Origin: Saccharina japonica
Taxonomy: Eukaryota; Sar; Phaeophyceae; Laminariales; Laminariaceae
Length of the DNA: 64,000 nucleotides
Assembly: GCA_008828725.1 (NCBI GenBank)
Contig: MEHQ01001626.1
Coordinates: 268,250 to 332,249, forward strand
Reading direction: 5' to 3'
In this document: positions 1 through 12,143 of the stretch, piece by piece
How the letters are laid out: each line of letters starts with the position of its first letter
How positions within the stretch are numbered: position 1 is the first letter of the stretch
The notes under the pieces: generated by a model
The model's database searches: none
What the model saw: the letters and a program-made list of their open reading frames with translations, nothing else
What the model was told of the DNA's origin: nothing
Translations under genes and position numbers: made by a program

Positions 1-3000
1 GACTGTCCAGTTGGTAATGCAAATAAAAGTTCGGGAATGGGCGAATAAAACATCAGCGGAGGAGTAATTGTTTTTTTGACCACTTTTTAAAGCGACGTAT
101 TTGGAGTCCTCACGTTTTTTATTGTTCGTATTTTCCAGCATCGGAGCTATACAACAGATGGTGCCCACAGCCGTAACTCAGGTCCGGCATCACGCAGCAG
201 GCTGTCGACTGCCCTCCCCTCAATGATTGGTGCCCTCCTGTTGTATTGTGTTTTGCTCCTTCTCAGCCTACCCACGTTATGCGCTCTCAGCTGATTGTTT
301 TCGTTATCGCGAAAAACAAACATTATCACCACCGTAAGCTGTTGTATCCCTCTTTTGCTAAATTAATCAAATACTACCCGTCTCCGTCCCCAGACCCAAC
401 CTATTACGCCCCGAACCCAAATATGTGACACGACACTTCGGCTCATACACGCGTGCGCTCTATTTTATCAGGAAATTTGCGTGCTGCTAAGTCTTAGACT
501 GCAAGGCAGTTGCTAAGCAGAGGAAGACGGTGAAATGGTTTTACATTCGTTAAAATCTCCTATCGGCGTCTCTCTGCTGGGCGTACTCTAAATAAGCCCA
601 GCAAACTCGTAGCTCGAAGTATACGTCGACGATCTATGCACCGTGTCGATAATCGCATGTGCATCGATTTTCAGAAAATGCTTAAGAAATGGTAGCACTA
701 GTAGTAGGGTTGGAAGGTATTTGCTTGCGGTGACGGCAATTCTCCAGTACATAAAATACATTCCGGTGATTTGCACTGACGAAGCAACGCTGCGGGTACT
801 TCGTGTACTCGAAGGAATTTCGGGTATGTACTGCGGATATTCGCTGTATTTCGAGGTTCTTCACGTACATTCTTCGAACCCGGACTCGCAGGTAGTACAG
901 CATTTCGGGGTTCGTCACTACCGTTTTCGATACTTTTGTACTTGAGACAGTTTTCCGGGTTCTGTACTGCGGGTATATTGTTGCATGTAGAGGCAGAATA
1001 TTTCATCCGTTAGTACTGATCATACTGGGAGTACTTAAAATACTAAACACTGTACGCACTATATACTCGTATGCCTAAAGTAGTGTTCTCGAGTTATGGA
1101 GTTTACTGAGTCGAAATTTAAATGTATGTTTTTCTTGTAATAATTCCTTCAAAGTTGGTCCCACGGCGATTGAAAATTGGAGCTAATTATTTCCGGTGGG
1201 GGCACTGAGGTACATATGGCCGTTAGGATCGAAATACTTTATTTTGTCCGAAACAAAGTCCAGGTTTACCGGGGCATTTTAAACAACTGATATGTTAATG
1301 CTATAACGTTCCCCCTTTTTTGCCCTTTGTGGAAGTTTAATTCGGCAAAGTGTGAAAAACGCCTCCGTAACTTGAATAAATCCTTTTCGAATTGAGTTCA
1401 TGTTAAGAATCTGAACAATACAACCCCACAATAACGGCCCTTACAGTGTTTATTTACTTGCAGTATTTCGAAAATATATCGCACGTTTGGTTATGTTTAT
1501 TCCAGTTCGTGTATTACGTTTCCGTTTCATTTGATTTCCTTACTGAAGGTAATACTCCGCTCCGGGGTTATTGGAACCTGTCCTGTGACCAAAGTCTTGC
1601 ATTGGGGCGATAAACTAGTATAAAAGTTATAAAATAACCACTGCGAGTACTCGCAGTAGATCATAATGTAGTGTGGATATTGCGCCTGTAGTTTAACTGT
1701 CTCGGAGTTTGATCTTGCGGGTACTGCCTGTACTTGGGGTTCCGTACTGCTCATATTCCTGGTCAGTGAAAGGAAAAATTGGACTTCCAGTACTACTCAT
1801 GCTCCAAATAACTGCAGTATATAGACGTCGAATGCTTCAATACTCTACATTAGGTTCTTGCAGTATGAAATAGTTGAAGCTATACAGTCTCTTAACTATG
1901 TAGTCGTGACTATCATTTTTCTGATGGTAGGCAAAGAGGTGTTGGGTCGATTCCACAGATTAATAAGTTTTTCTTGCGTAGTTTTCGCGGTGTGTTTATG
2001 TGTTGCACGACACGAGCATAATTGTTGCTTTGTGCGTGGAGTTGACGATGTACTCGTTTTTGGTTTTTTTTGTTGATTTAGGTCATAGCTTTGGCTTATT
2101 TCGGGCATCGCTGGGGGGCGATTCGGGTTGTTTATCAGATACGTTCCCACCATTATCAGGAACAAGGAAAGGTTATTTGGTGCTCATGCATTTCACACGT
2201 ATTACGTTTACCCACATCGGTACGCGAACCCTTACACTATTAGCGTGTTAGTGGGCGTGGACAAATACTGTCGCTCAAACGGGTAGGGTGGATCGTAAAT
2301 GATCCGAGTCTGGCGGGAAGGCTTCTTGGCCTGGTTTTTTGTTAGTGGATTAACTTCGGCAAGTTCCACACTACCCGGAGAGTTTACTCTTCGGGTGGCT
2401 ATCCCCACCGCACCGGGCCCCTTCGGGGGTCAGGTGGGGTCAACATGCTCAAGTTTCCGGAGTAGTAGACAGCAAGGGCTGATACTTCCGAGGAGGCATG
2501 GAGTGAATTGACACACGACACGAAGTGAGACGTGGAAGTGTGGAGGGCGTAAGCTATATGTTTACCCATCCGCCGGAGGATAAAAAAAAAACTAAACAAA
2601 ATTGTCTCGGTCCGAGAGTGGTGTGTAAGGACGTGTCGAGCTGACTACGGAAACGTGTTTCATTCAGTTTGGATGTTATTGAATGTCGTCAATGATTTCC
2701 TATGAGTATATATCGACGTTGGGCCTATCAGCAGGCATCGAACGGGTCGTTGGCATGACATCGCAACTGTCGCTATTTGACCTGCAACACCCTTCTGCAT
2801 CAATATTAATTGTGATCGTTGTTGATTGCGTCAGTCAGGGATCAGTGGGTTTATTTTGCTCGGCACCCTTGGCACCGGAAACTGCCGTTTACACTAAGTT
2901 TGTATGTAGGCTGAAGGCTGTGGGTAATTAAGCTGCGCGTCGGCGGCCCGCACACGCGCGACGGCAGAGTCCTCTTGTATATCTGAAGTATGTCAACCGG

Positions 3001-3089
3001 GTAATTTGATTGTAGCTGACATCACCGGTGGCTTGGTAGGTGGTCCTCGTACCTACTTAAATTATTTTCATGAGTTAAATTTTCACCGA
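1..3089. other. Gene-poor sequence, nothing assigned
   Basis: I find no convincing gene, RNA gene or complete mobile element here. Open frames are short and overlap on both strands, as expected by chance. Short phrases such as GTACTGC and GGGTA recur between 740 and 1,760 without forming a regular tandem repeat. Confidence 0.5.
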
Positions 3090-3097
3090 GTGCACAT

Positions 3098-3556
3098 CAG
3101 GGCATTGATCAGGCTTTGCGTTGTTGCGCTGGCGCAACGTTTGGCCAAACTCCCGGTTTTCCGCAACCGTCACCACGAGGCTGGTTACGCGCAGCGCAAG
3201 ACGCGTTTTAGGGCGCGCAACATTTTTCGCCGCAGGCCATTTGTTTTGTTGCGCGTTTTTTTCTCGTCGGAGGCGATAAAAAAAAATCGGGGTATTTTTT
3301 TCTATATAATTTTTTGTCGTAGTTGAACATATTTCAGGCCCCTTGTCCTATTCACCGTAGCCGAAAACAAAAGGTAGGCACATTTTGCTATTTGCCGTAG
3401 GCTCTTTTATTTTTGAAGGAATTTTTCAATTGGCCGTAGCCAAAATTTTATGAAAAGGGTATTAATTTAGTTTTGAGGCGTATATTCACCCATAGATCGC
3501 ATTTTTTCCGCCTCCGGCGGCGCGCAACACAGGCCGAACCACTAATTTATGCCCTG
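3098..3556. mobile_element. Non-autonomous hAT-type MITE with perfect 8-bp TSD
   Basis: The element is 459 bp. It begins CAGGGCATTGATCAG and its other end, read inward, is CAGGGCATAAATTAG. It is flanked on both sides by GTGCACAT (3,090-3,097 and 3,557-3,564). An 8-bp duplication with CAGGG-type termini is the hallmark of the hAT superfamily. Inside are small palindromes such as GTTGCGCTGGCGCAAC and several GCCGTAG motifs, which may be subterminal transposase sites. It has no coding capacity. The identical TSD suggests a fairly recent insertion. Confidence 0.85.
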
Positions 3557-3564
3557 GTGCACAT

Positions 3565-5265
3565 ACTCGTAGGGACCTTTTATCGCATAACAAACTACTA
3601 TTAATAGCGGAAAGGGCGAGAGCGTGCGTTAAGAGGCCGGTTTATCGAAGAAAAGTTTGAAATTGAATCGATTTAAAATCGTTTTTGTCGATATGAAGTT
3701 TCATCCGATTGGTAAAAAAATGAAACAGCAAGAAAGCAATTGTAATTTGGGGCAAGGGAAAGTCGATCCTATCGAATTGCGAAGAATACATTTTTATTAT
3801 TTAAATTAAGTTGCCATCTGACAATGTGTACGTACGAAGCTCTTATTTGAGTCACACAATTCACATAAATCTATCACAGTCATCAATCATCCCTGGATTG
3901 TTATTCGAGGAGGATCCACGAGCAGTTGGAATGCTGTAGCCTATGCGCGATTATAAATGAAGGCATGCACTGGGCGGGAAAAGGGACGAAACCTGTTACC
4001 ACGGCTTGTTGTTCAGAAGAAGCTGGAAAGTCAAAATTATGACGAACACAAAAACTATTGGATTTACCGCGGTGTTACACGTATAATATGTCCTGGTGCT
4101 TTCCAGGTATACTGCTGTTTCTGTGTCCCCTATATTTCCGAGGCAGGGGTGCGGCTTTTTGTCGTTGTATTATATTATTATCGTTTATCGAATAATCAAA
4201 ACTATTAGGCTATCGAAATACCATTTATTTTGAAACACCGAACTTTTTTTCGGTTCGTTTGATTTAATATTATTGCACAATGTATCGAAAGTTGCGGTGA
4301 CACTAACAACTACTACTACAGCAGTAGTAGCCCACCTGGGCGACAGGTACGTACAAGGTATACATAAAATAGAATTACATTTATTTACGTAAACCTGGGT
4401 CGTTCGTTAGTCATGAGTGCCCGTAAGACAGCTCTTCTTCGTGTCGAACAGCCCAACTTTCGACAGACATCTTTTGAACTACCGCTTTAGGTAATATAAC
4501 CGTTTTGCCTACAACGAACAATATCTGTACACACAAACCAGGTACTAAAATGTACATAGTATTACCAACCAGTATGAATAACAACGCAAAATCAATTCAA
4601 CAACCAAAAACAAACACGAAAAGGAAAACGAGAGAACGTGCACCAGATCCCGCGCGCTGAGTTACCCACGGCAGCAGCAGCAGTACTACAGCAGCAGTAG
4701 TACTAACAGCAGTAGTAGTTGTGCATATGTGTGTACTCCTGTGCTGTCGCTGCTGCTGCTGTTGCCGCTCCTTTGTGTACAGCAATGCAGGAAAAGCGGG
4801 GAGGGAAATATCGTTTTACTAAATAAATTATATTACGCCAGTATAAAACAAATCACGGGAGGCAATTTGCTTTCTAATCGATCACAGTATCAACACGTTG
4901 CTAGGAATCAGCTCATACGACGGCAGACCTTTGAACTCGACTCTCGACGTACAGTCAAGCCACGGCCAACCAGCTACGGGTTGGGTAAGGCCAGTGCATG
5001 CAGACGACGCCCTCGAAGTTGATATTTAGACCCATGTGGTCTATAGGGGGCTAGAGGTTGCCCGCGGCGTGGTATGCTCTACATCCAAACCAGTAAATAA
5101 TTCCTAAATTTCGACAACGGAGAGATATTGAGAAATATAAAGATTACTCGTACAGGAGATAGATGTGGAGAGCCTACCAACAATCAAACACCGCATGCCT
5201 GTATGTCCGACACAAGACACAAGCCACAAAACTGTGCATCCGTCACAGTTTTTCAGGTGCTCTTA
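3565..5265. other. Gene-poor sequence with CAG-rich patch
   Basis: No gene is supported here. An imperfect CAG/CTA microsatellite lies near 4,672-4,760. Confidence 0.45.
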
Positions 5266-5404
5266 ATTTATATGCTATTCGTACAGCAGTGCAAGTATAC
5301 CAGGATCCAGGAACCGTAGTACAACAGAAGAACAGCCAACCCCTTCCTTTGTGGCTGGCATATTCTACCATCTACGGCAGTAGTATAAAACAACAGTATA
5401 CATA

Positions 5405-5560
5405 ATAATGTGAGAGGTACTGCTGTACGTACATATTTTACCAGCAGGCGGCAGCATGACGTAGGCATTGTTGGTTTTTGTTTCCTTCTTCGGCTAAACG
5501 CTTTGTTCGCACGCCTCGGTTTTAGGTGAAGGTGCAGCAGTGTAGTTGGTACCACTGTTG
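5405..5560 (-). repeat. Dispersed repeat, minus-strand copy of the 43.9/45.5-kb unit start
   Basis: Read on the minus strand, this stretch matches the beginning of the two long repeats at 43.9 and 45.5 kb. The match includes the phrases CACCTAAAACCGAGG and CATGCTGCC-CCTGCTGGTAA. The repeat is therefore interspersed as well as tandemly duplicated. Its family is unknown. Confidence 0.65.
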
Positions 5561-5691
5561 TTGTTGCTGCTGATGCTGCTGTGCATTATGTCGACCCGTA
5601 TTTCAGTTGCAATAATATTTATGGTGTAATTTCTACCTTTCCACGACTCCCTACGGAAAACGACATTTCTCCTGTTATTATTACGTAGTGC

Positions 5692-5881
5692 AATTCGATG
5701 CGAGTCGACGAGGGAAGGAAAGGCTGAAGTCTTCTCGCGATAAAAATGCAAGGCAAGAACCATAGTGGGGGAGGAGGGAGAGGAGCCTACTTTGTGACCC
5801 CGGATCTGAGTTACGACTAGGGAGGAGAGAGAAAGGAAGGGCGAAGATAATAAATGGGATGGAAAAAAAAAAAAAAAAAAA
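5692..5881 (+). mobile_element. tRNA-derived SINE, 5'-truncated, with poly(A)
   Basis: This has the body and tail of the SINE that is more complete at 25,730-26,045. It keeps the segment with GTGACCCCGGATCTGAG and the tail AATAAATGGGATGG, and ends in about 20 A residues. The tRNA-like head is missing, as expected for incomplete reverse transcription. Confidence 0.8.
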
Positions 5882-5984
5882 GTGCTCAGACTTCCGACCG
5901 ATGACTAGTTTTAGAGTGCGTAGGTTATGGTCAACGTTTAGGTGTGTCTCAGGAGGCGTATCGACCAGACACCTTTTTCTTCAC

Positions 5985-6400
5985 AAAAAATGCCTCTTAC
6001 ACGTACTCGAAAGCGACTCGCCATACACCTGGTACCCAAGACGAATTTGAAAAATGGCTGTTTCTCCGGCTCCTGATACTGTTAGAACTCATACTTTCGA
6101 CGAGGACGCCGAGCACAATTATAGGTGAACCTACCTGGGCATCTAGTTTGATCGTTCGTAGCGCCCAACGTCGGCCACACCAGAGTGTAGGTACCAAACA
6201 GCCGCTCCAAAACAATCAATATCATGCTGGGAATCACTTTCGTTTCGTGATGCAAACACAGCAACGCCGACGTTCTCTTGCAGATTCAATAGCCCCAATA
6301 CCTCCGAAAGATTAGAATGTAAAAGCTTTATGTAGGCCGGTCGGAAGCCTGGGCATCAAAACTGGCTATGCCGTGTTCCGTAAGGAGTACTTGGGATTGT
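5985..6400 (+). repeat. Dispersed repeat shared with 47.5-48.9 kb
   Basis: Several blocks match 47,517-47,740 and 48,690-48,890 in the same order. Examples are TTTGAAAAATGGC, GAACCTACCTGGGC, TCGTTTCGTGATGCAAACAC and CCCAATACCTCC. The later copy carries about 950 bp of extra sequence between the blocks. A frame of about 120 codons is open here, but it is not preserved in the other copy, so I do not call a gene. Confidence 0.6.
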
Positions 6401-6710
6401 CTCAAGGGTGTGCGCGGATCTGAATCCCAGACACCCCACTACCCACCCCCCCCCCCTATATTGGAGGGGGGGGTTGTTTTGATTTTTTTCGTGTGTTTTT
6501 TGTTGGTTTCTCACGCCTGCAGACGCTGCTCTATGTAGTACGTGTGTCTAGCGCCTCTACTGCTGCTTGCTGTTGGCTGTACACTGTTGTGTACACAATG
6601 GTTTATACCAACATATTGTACAAGGAATGTGTTGAGACTGTCGGGAGGGTCGGAGTTCGGGAACCGCCACCACACTCGCCACACCAGACACTCGTAACAA
6701 TACTGAAAAA

Positions 6711-7280
6711 CAGAAACGCTGAGTTGTGTTGTATTGTCTAGAAGGGCTTGCCTACCCTTGGGAAAGCGGGGACGATTCACAAACATACCCTGCTGTTGGT
6801 TTATATAGGTTTTAGTATAGAGTTGGTTTAAAGAGGAAATAGTATGGTGTTTCGATTTATAGATGGTCTGATTTCGTGTACACCTTATAACCCTAAGCAG
6901 AAACGCTGGGTGGTGTTGTATTGTCTAGAAGGCCTTGCCTACCCTTAGGAATGCGGGGACAATTCACCAACGTCCCCTGCTTTCGGTGTATATAGGTTTT
7001 AGTATGCAGTTGTTTTATACAGGAAATAGTATGGTACTGCGGTTTATGGATGGTCTGATTTCGCTTGTACATACCTTATAACCTTAAGCAGAAACGCTGG
7101 GTGGTGTTGCTTGTATTGTCTTGAAGGCCTTGCCTACCCATGGGAAATGCGGGGACGATTCACCAACATCCCCTGCTCTATTGGTTTATATAGGTTTTCG
7201 TATGGAGTTGGTTTATATAGGAAATAGTATGGTACTGCAGTGTATGGATGGTCTGATTTCGTTTATACAGGATTTCGTAT
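6711..7280 (+). repeat. Three-unit tandem repeat, about 190-bp unit
   Basis: Three direct copies start with CAGAAACGCT at 6,711, 6,898 and 7,089, giving periods of 187 and 191 bp. Each holds CTTGCCTACCC, GCGGGGAC, a TATAGGTTTT block, GGAAATAGTATGGT and GATGGTCTGATTTCG in the same order. The units differ by scattered substitutions. No conserved reading frame is seen. Confidence 0.85.
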
Positions 7281-7337
7281 GGTATGTACCCGCCTATACG
7301 CCGGAGGGTGCCTAAATATATTAAAAAATTAAAAAAA

Positions 7338-7466
7338 AAACAGCTGTGAGCTCGAGGATTTCGTCGAAGCTCATCTTTGCTAGCTGAGTGTAATACCTCG
7401 ATCGCGCGTACTTACGGGTTTTATATCTCCTCATGTAGGATGTACATCCCGTATGAGGGGGACACA
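7338..7466 (-). repeat. R3 repeat, copy encoding MSFDEILELTA
   Basis: On the minus strand this ~130-bp repeat contains GTATTACACTCAGCTAGCAA followed by an ATG that opens MSFDEILELTA. Related copies lie at 11.1, 15.9 and 50.6 kb. Upstream is the palindrome GGATGTACATCC. Whether the peptide is ever made is unknown. Confidence 0.7.
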
Positions 7467-7479
7467 ATCTAAGGCTGTA

Positions 7480-7900
7480 GAATTCAGGAAGTGTGTGTCC
7501 ATTTGTGGGGGAAGAAATAATTTAAATTAAATATATATTTGACACTCCCCCCCCCCTATACTTGGTTTCCCAAAAATATAATTTGGAGTGTGGTGTCGGA
7601 TTTATGTTTTTTCGGAGATCCTTGATAGTCTTATTGTACCACAGAAATAGTATTGCTGCTGACGAGAATAATAACTTTTTTTTGTTTTTAACACTCTTCT
7701 TTGTTATTTTTACGAGCGAAGTGGCCCCTTAAATCATACTTCAACTTTTTTGGACGCAAGCGGGCTTGAACTAGCAGCTGACAGTGATAACGACGAGAAA
7801 GAAACAAGGCGTAAGAAATCAATGTCAAACTCAGTGTGGACAACGAAATCGAATGCGTAAGAAATAGGAGCATGGAACAAAGAATGAAAAACAGTATACG
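7480..7900. other. AT-rich spacer, nothing assigned
   Basis: No gene or clear repeat boundary is seen. Short C and T runs are present. Confidence 0.4.
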
Positions 7901-7913
7901 AAGTATATTATGT

Positions 7914-8248
7914 CAGTGGCGCCCGGAAAGGTATTTTTGCGACACCTCCACTCAAACGAAAGTCAGAATGGAAAACGAACCGGAGCGCTGTGATCACAAG
8001 ACGATTTAGAATAAAAATCGTAGTTTTTTCAATGTTTTCGAGTTTAGATATATTGGATCTAGAGACGCCGCCCCTGTCCGACCCGATAAACAGGGGGTCT
8101 CTAAAACCAAGTAATCTAGACAAGGAAAAATTGTGGAAAAAACTGCATTTAATAAAATCGTGGTGTGATCGCAACGCTCCGTGTTTTCGTCTATTCCGAC
8201 TATTTTTTGAGTGTGGTGTCGATAAAAAGACTGGTCCGGGCGCACTTG
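7914..8248. mobile_element. hAT-like foldback MITE
   Basis: The 335-bp element is almost entirely an inverted repeat with arms of about 165 bp. One end reads CAGTGGCGCCCGGA inward and the other CAAGTGCGCCCGGA. CAGTGGCG-type ends are typical of hAT elements. I find no matching 8-bp TSD, so the class is inferred from the termini alone. The LINE fragment begins about 40 bp downstream. Confidence 0.6.
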
Positions 8249-8289
8249 GTTCTGTTGTTGCTTTGAGGCTTACTTACTACCTTTAGTTG

Positions 8290-9778
8290 TATAATATGAA
8301 CATGGCGACCTCACCCGGGAGATCAACTTCAGGAGCAGAGCAGCGTCGGCGTTCGTCAGGAGGTATGGCCCGGAGCTCTTCGATAGGCCGGGAGCACCGT
8401 TTCGACTCAAGGCCCGCCTGCTTCAAGCGGAGGCGATGGAGGCACTGCTGTACGGTTGCATGACATGGGCCCCACGTCGCGACCACTACCGACTGCTGCG
8501 GACGATACACCACCGGCTGCTGCTGCGAGTTATTGGGTACCAGCGCAAGCAAGGCACCTACCGGCAGCTGTCCTACGCCCAGGCCCTGAAGAGGGTCGGG
8601 TGCCAGAGCGTGGAAGCCACTGTCCGGCAACGGCGCCTACTGTTCGCGGGGGCCGTGGCAAGGCAGCCAGATGGGCGACTCCCGAAACGACTGATGTTCG
8701 GGGAGCTGGTGGGGGGGAGGGACCCGGGCGCGGGGTGCCCGGAGCGGAACTGGCAGACGTGCCTGAAGGACGACTTCAAAGCGTTCGGAGCTACGCACGG
8801 CTCTACGGACGACCAGAGACGTGTCTTCGGAATCCCGAATTCAGTTTGGGCGGAAGCAGCGAAGGTGAAGGGAGGAAGGCAGTGGTACAAGGGAGTGCTG
8901 CAGGGAGCTGAGAGGTTTATGACCTCCTGGCACAAGGAAGAAGAGGAGGCTAGCCGGAAACGAGCGACCGAGCGAGAAAAAGAGCGCAGCAACAACAAAG
9001 AGACACCAACAACCAACGGGACGGGAGGGGTGCGGAAGAAGGGCGAATCGGCGAGGGAAGGAAACAAGCGAGAAATGGCGGACCGAGTGGCGCGATATGT
9101 GCCGGATTGACTGTCCTGGACTGTTTGTTTGTTTGTTTGTTTGTTTTGTTATTTTTCCCCCTCCCCCCCACCGCCGCACCATTGCATCACCCCCTCGGGA
9201 TGACGTGTCAATGTGTTGTCTCTGCGGTCTTGTCTGTGTGAGTGTTTGCTTGTACTTTTGACTTGTCTCTTTGTCTTTGTCTTCGTATTTTTCCCTTCGT
9301 TGCTTTTGACCTTTTGCAGTTACACTGCTCGCAGGCCGGGGGTACATCAATCACACGGGACCATAGTTCCCTTCCCCCGTATCATGTCTGCGTTTATAAT
9401 CGGGGTGGAGGACTCGATTTGTTTGCCTGACCGGTGTGAACCCGGCACGGAACACCCCGGCATTATAGGGGCACCAAGATAGAATCAGGGGGGCGTGTAC
9501 CCCCGATTGGTGATGTTGACTTTTCCATTTTTATTTTTTACCTTCACATAGCGTGTAGAGGGGAGCGGAGGGCTCCAGACTATCTGTTTTTGACTGGCTT
9601 TGATCGCTTTGCGGACCCTTCGGGTTCCACTTTTATTTCAGTATACCTTTTTTTGGGTAAGTTAGCCTGTGACCACGGGAATCGACCGTGTCAAGTGTTG
9701 GATTAGTACGGACAGATGGAGGTACTGGATAGAGAGACCGGCACGGTTTTTAATGTGAAGACAACAACAACAACAACA
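8290..9778 (+). mobile_element. 5'-truncated non-LTR retrotransposon (LINE) 3' end
   Basis: Only the 3' end of a LINE is present. It has the end of the reverse-transcriptase reading frame (to 9,110), a (GTTT)n run at 9,121-9,146, a GC-rich 3' untranslated region, and a terminal (ACA)n run at 9,761-9,778. Truncation at the 5' side and a short simple-repeat tail are normal for target-primed reverse transcription. I could not fix a target-site duplication. The sequence is little decayed, so the copy seems young. Confidence 0.8.
8304..9110 (+). pseudogene. LINE reverse-transcriptase C-terminal fragment
   Basis: The frame is open from about 8,295 to the TGA ending at 9,110, roughly 270 codons. 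It lacks its natural start because the element is truncated. The phrase LLYGCMTWAPRRDHYRLLRT, with LLLRVIGYQRK soon after, is the signature of the region following the reverse-transcriptase palm in many LINE proteins. The order (R/K)LL.AE.MEALLYGC..W, then LR.IHH, then LPKRLMFGELVGG fits the family. The C-terminal 60 residues are rich in Lys, Glu and Arg. The catalytic palm motifs are upstream of the truncation, so this fragment cannot polymerise. The nearest start (8,436) is only an internal ATG. A degenerate relative lies at 11.37-12.0 kb. Confidence 0.8.
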
Positions 9779-10774
9779 TTAGAATGACCGCAAACACAGC
9801 AATTAGCAATTGGGGACTTCAACACTTAGTTGTTAGGGGCATACATACGTCACTCTCTTGGCCTCACAGTCCTTGTAAGTATCGCCCGGCCTGATCGAGA
9901 AACTGCTCCATAATATAATATGACCGGAGATAAACGCTTCGGGGCGCCTGATACGCTCCAACATTATAGCTCCGACCGGGGCGTCTACCATAGCTAGTAC
10001 TAAGGTTAAGGTAAAGAGCTGTGTGTAGTAGAGTCGTGCCAAGGGGGATCGAATGTGACGGCCATGGAGAGCAGGACTCGGTAATGGCTTAGGGTTAGTT
10101 AGATAAGAATACTCGTATAACATAGGTGCTTGCTATATGGAGTGAACGTCTAATCCGGCACACCATCGTCGGTGTTCCTAATGTTTCATGCTCGCAAATG
10201 TTATATATTTGTACGTCTTGCCTTGCGAAAAACACAACGTCGCTCGAGCCTTTAGCTCACCTGCAAGGACGCTTGCGGGGTTGGCAGCAACACGCCTGCC
10301 CAACTGTTGTTGCTGTACGTGGCTAAAAGACGCGAGCAGTCGCAGCCGGATTTGGAGACTGACGAGGAAGGGGTATATATGTTCGGACCTGCTTATGTTA
10401 TTAACAGATGGCTTTTGCAAGGGGTGATGAACAAGGCCACGAAATCACCGTGTGATATGTACTGCTGTCGTGTGATAGGCTCACTGTAGACAAGAAAGAA
10501 CGTGCCCGGTGATTTCAACTCTGAGTTACGGTAGAAAATGGAATACGTACATATGAACTTTTTGAACGGATCGAAAGTAATATCGTGCGATGTCCACTAC
10601 TATTATTACTGAAATATTCAATATTTATAGTTGCAATCTAGATCAAATGGAAGACGTACGATATGAATCGAAATTTCATGTTTCTTTAATTTTTGTATCC
10701 CTCTGGTCTTGTTCATGAATATAATACACGGTACGAATATATTAAAAGCCTATTGTGTGTGTGTTTTTTTTTTG
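9779..10774. other. Intergenic sequence, nothing assigned
   Basis: I see no gene, TIR element or tandem repeat that I can support between the LINE tail and the SINE. Confidence 0.4.
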
Positions 10775-11104
10775 TTTTTTGTCCATCCCATTTATTATCT
10801 TCGCACTTCTGTCTCTTTCTCCCTAGTCGTAACTCAGATCCGGGGTCACAAAGTAGGATCCTCTCCCTCCTCCCCCACTACGGTTCTTGCCTTGATTTTT
10901 ATCGTGCAGAGGGTTCAGCCTTCCCAACGCTCGTCGACTTTCATCGAATTTTGCTAACTCACGCTCTCGCGCTTTCTGATAGTCAAGATATTTTTTGCGA
11001 GAAAACGTGCCCAAGAGCATGCACTCGGCGGGGCTCGAACTCGCTTTCTTGACGCTTACAGGCTTCGTGGTTACCTGCTATGATAGCCCACCGGGGCGAC
11101 CGGC
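10775..11104 (-). mobile_element. tRNA-derived SINE, near full length
   Basis: Read on the minus strand, the element starts near 11,104 with a tRNA-like head. The head carries an A-box-like TGGGCTATCATAG and a B box AGTTCGAGCCC, a good match to GGTTCGANTCC. The body and the tail AATAAATGGGATGG follow. RNA polymerase III would be expected to start from these internal boxes. The 5' and 3' halves match the copy at 25.7 kb. Confidence 0.85.
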
Positions 11105-11111
11105 TTTTATG

Positions 11112-11325
11112 AGGTATATACATATATATTAAAAAATGAAAATATAACACCAGCTGTGAGATCGAGGATTCCGTCGAAACTCATCTTTGCTACGTACGTA
11201 GCTGAGTGTAATACTTCGATCATACGCTGGTCAGGGGAGACCGGCCGGATATCCAAACACATGGGGACAGGTGTGATGTCGAATACCTCAGTCGGGGTAT
11301 TTAAAATGGGAAAACGCGTCGACAT
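11112..11325 (-). repeat. R3 repeat, copy encoding MSFDGILDLTA
   Basis: The minus strand has TAATACTTCGATC reversed into the same upstream block as the other R3 copies. It then has an in-frame MSFDGILDLTAG followed by a short aromatic, hydrophobic tail. The frame is open for about 70 codons from an upstream ATG. It directly abuts the SINE head. Confidence 0.65.
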
Positions 11326-11369
11326 GTGAGAGCATGGGCGTCCTTCGGGCGGCGTAAGATGGCGAAATT

Positions 11370-12000
11370 ATGTATTACTAACCGCTCAGGGGTGGCCGCG
11401 GTTGAAGGCGCTGCTGCTGAACACCGAGGTATTCGAGGCGATCCTGTACGAGTGCGTCACGTAAAGCCCAAACCAGATGCTGACGACAAGATATGGAAGC
11501 TCCATCACCCTATGCTGCTTCTCTGACTCGGCTGGCTGAAGCGGGCTCGCGACAACACATTCTACCCTATATACTTTCGTGCGCTTGTCAAGACAGACTC
11601 TGTGAGCATTGAGGCGACGGTGCGCAGACGGAGCATATTGTTGGCTGGTTGCGTCGCACGCATGGAAGAGCTGCGGCTGCCGAGAAGGGTGATGTTTGGG
11701 GAGATGGTCGGTGGTGAGGGCTACTAGTATTGATGGTATAAAGAGAGGATGAGGTGCCTCGAGGAAGACCCCAAGGCGTTCAGCATCAGGCGACACGAGT
11801 GGCGCGAGGCATCATATAAATCCGTCCGGTGGTTTCGAGTGGTTGAGGACGAGGAGGGTCGTTCTATGCAGAAATGTCATGGCCCGGATAGAGGTTCTGC
11901 GGCACAGCGGGACGGGACGGCTGCAAATGCAAGGGCGATACGCACCGTTGATGCCAATGCGCCCAGGGCGGGGCCTGGGCGGGCGCACGAGCGGGGCAGA
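11370..12000 (+). pseudogene. Degenerate LINE reverse-transcriptase C-terminus
   Basis: Three stretches match the younger LINE fragment at 8.3-9.1 kb. They are LKALLLNTEVFEAILYECVT (against LKARLLQAEAMEALLYGCMT), RRSILLAGCVAR, and LPRRVMFGEMVGG. They occur in the correct order but need frame changes between them. A TAA stands in place of the conserved Trp after ECVT. The copy is clearly older than the other. It is flanked upstream by R3 and downstream by a hAT-like element. Confidence 0.75.
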
Positions 12001-12143
12001 GGGGGGGGAGCGGGGTTTCCCAAAAAGTTGACTCCTGGGTAGGGTTATCCAGCATCATCGCGATGATGTGTGTACTCCCATTACCGAAGTCGCTAGCTTA
12101 GGGACGCTTCTTTTCACCTTCTGTATGCCTCCTAGGCCCTAGG

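Noticed and set aside
5944-6315. A 123-codon plus-strand frame as a gene
   Set aside because: The matching repeat at 47.5-48.9 kb does not keep the frame and carries extra sequence in the middle.
7338-7430. R3 as a hammerhead ribozyme
   Set aside because: The GATGA...GAAA layout is suggestive, but the invariant CUGANGA core is not present on either strand.
9121-9146. (GTTT)n as telomeric repeat
   Set aside because: It is a short simple run inside the LINE 3' region.
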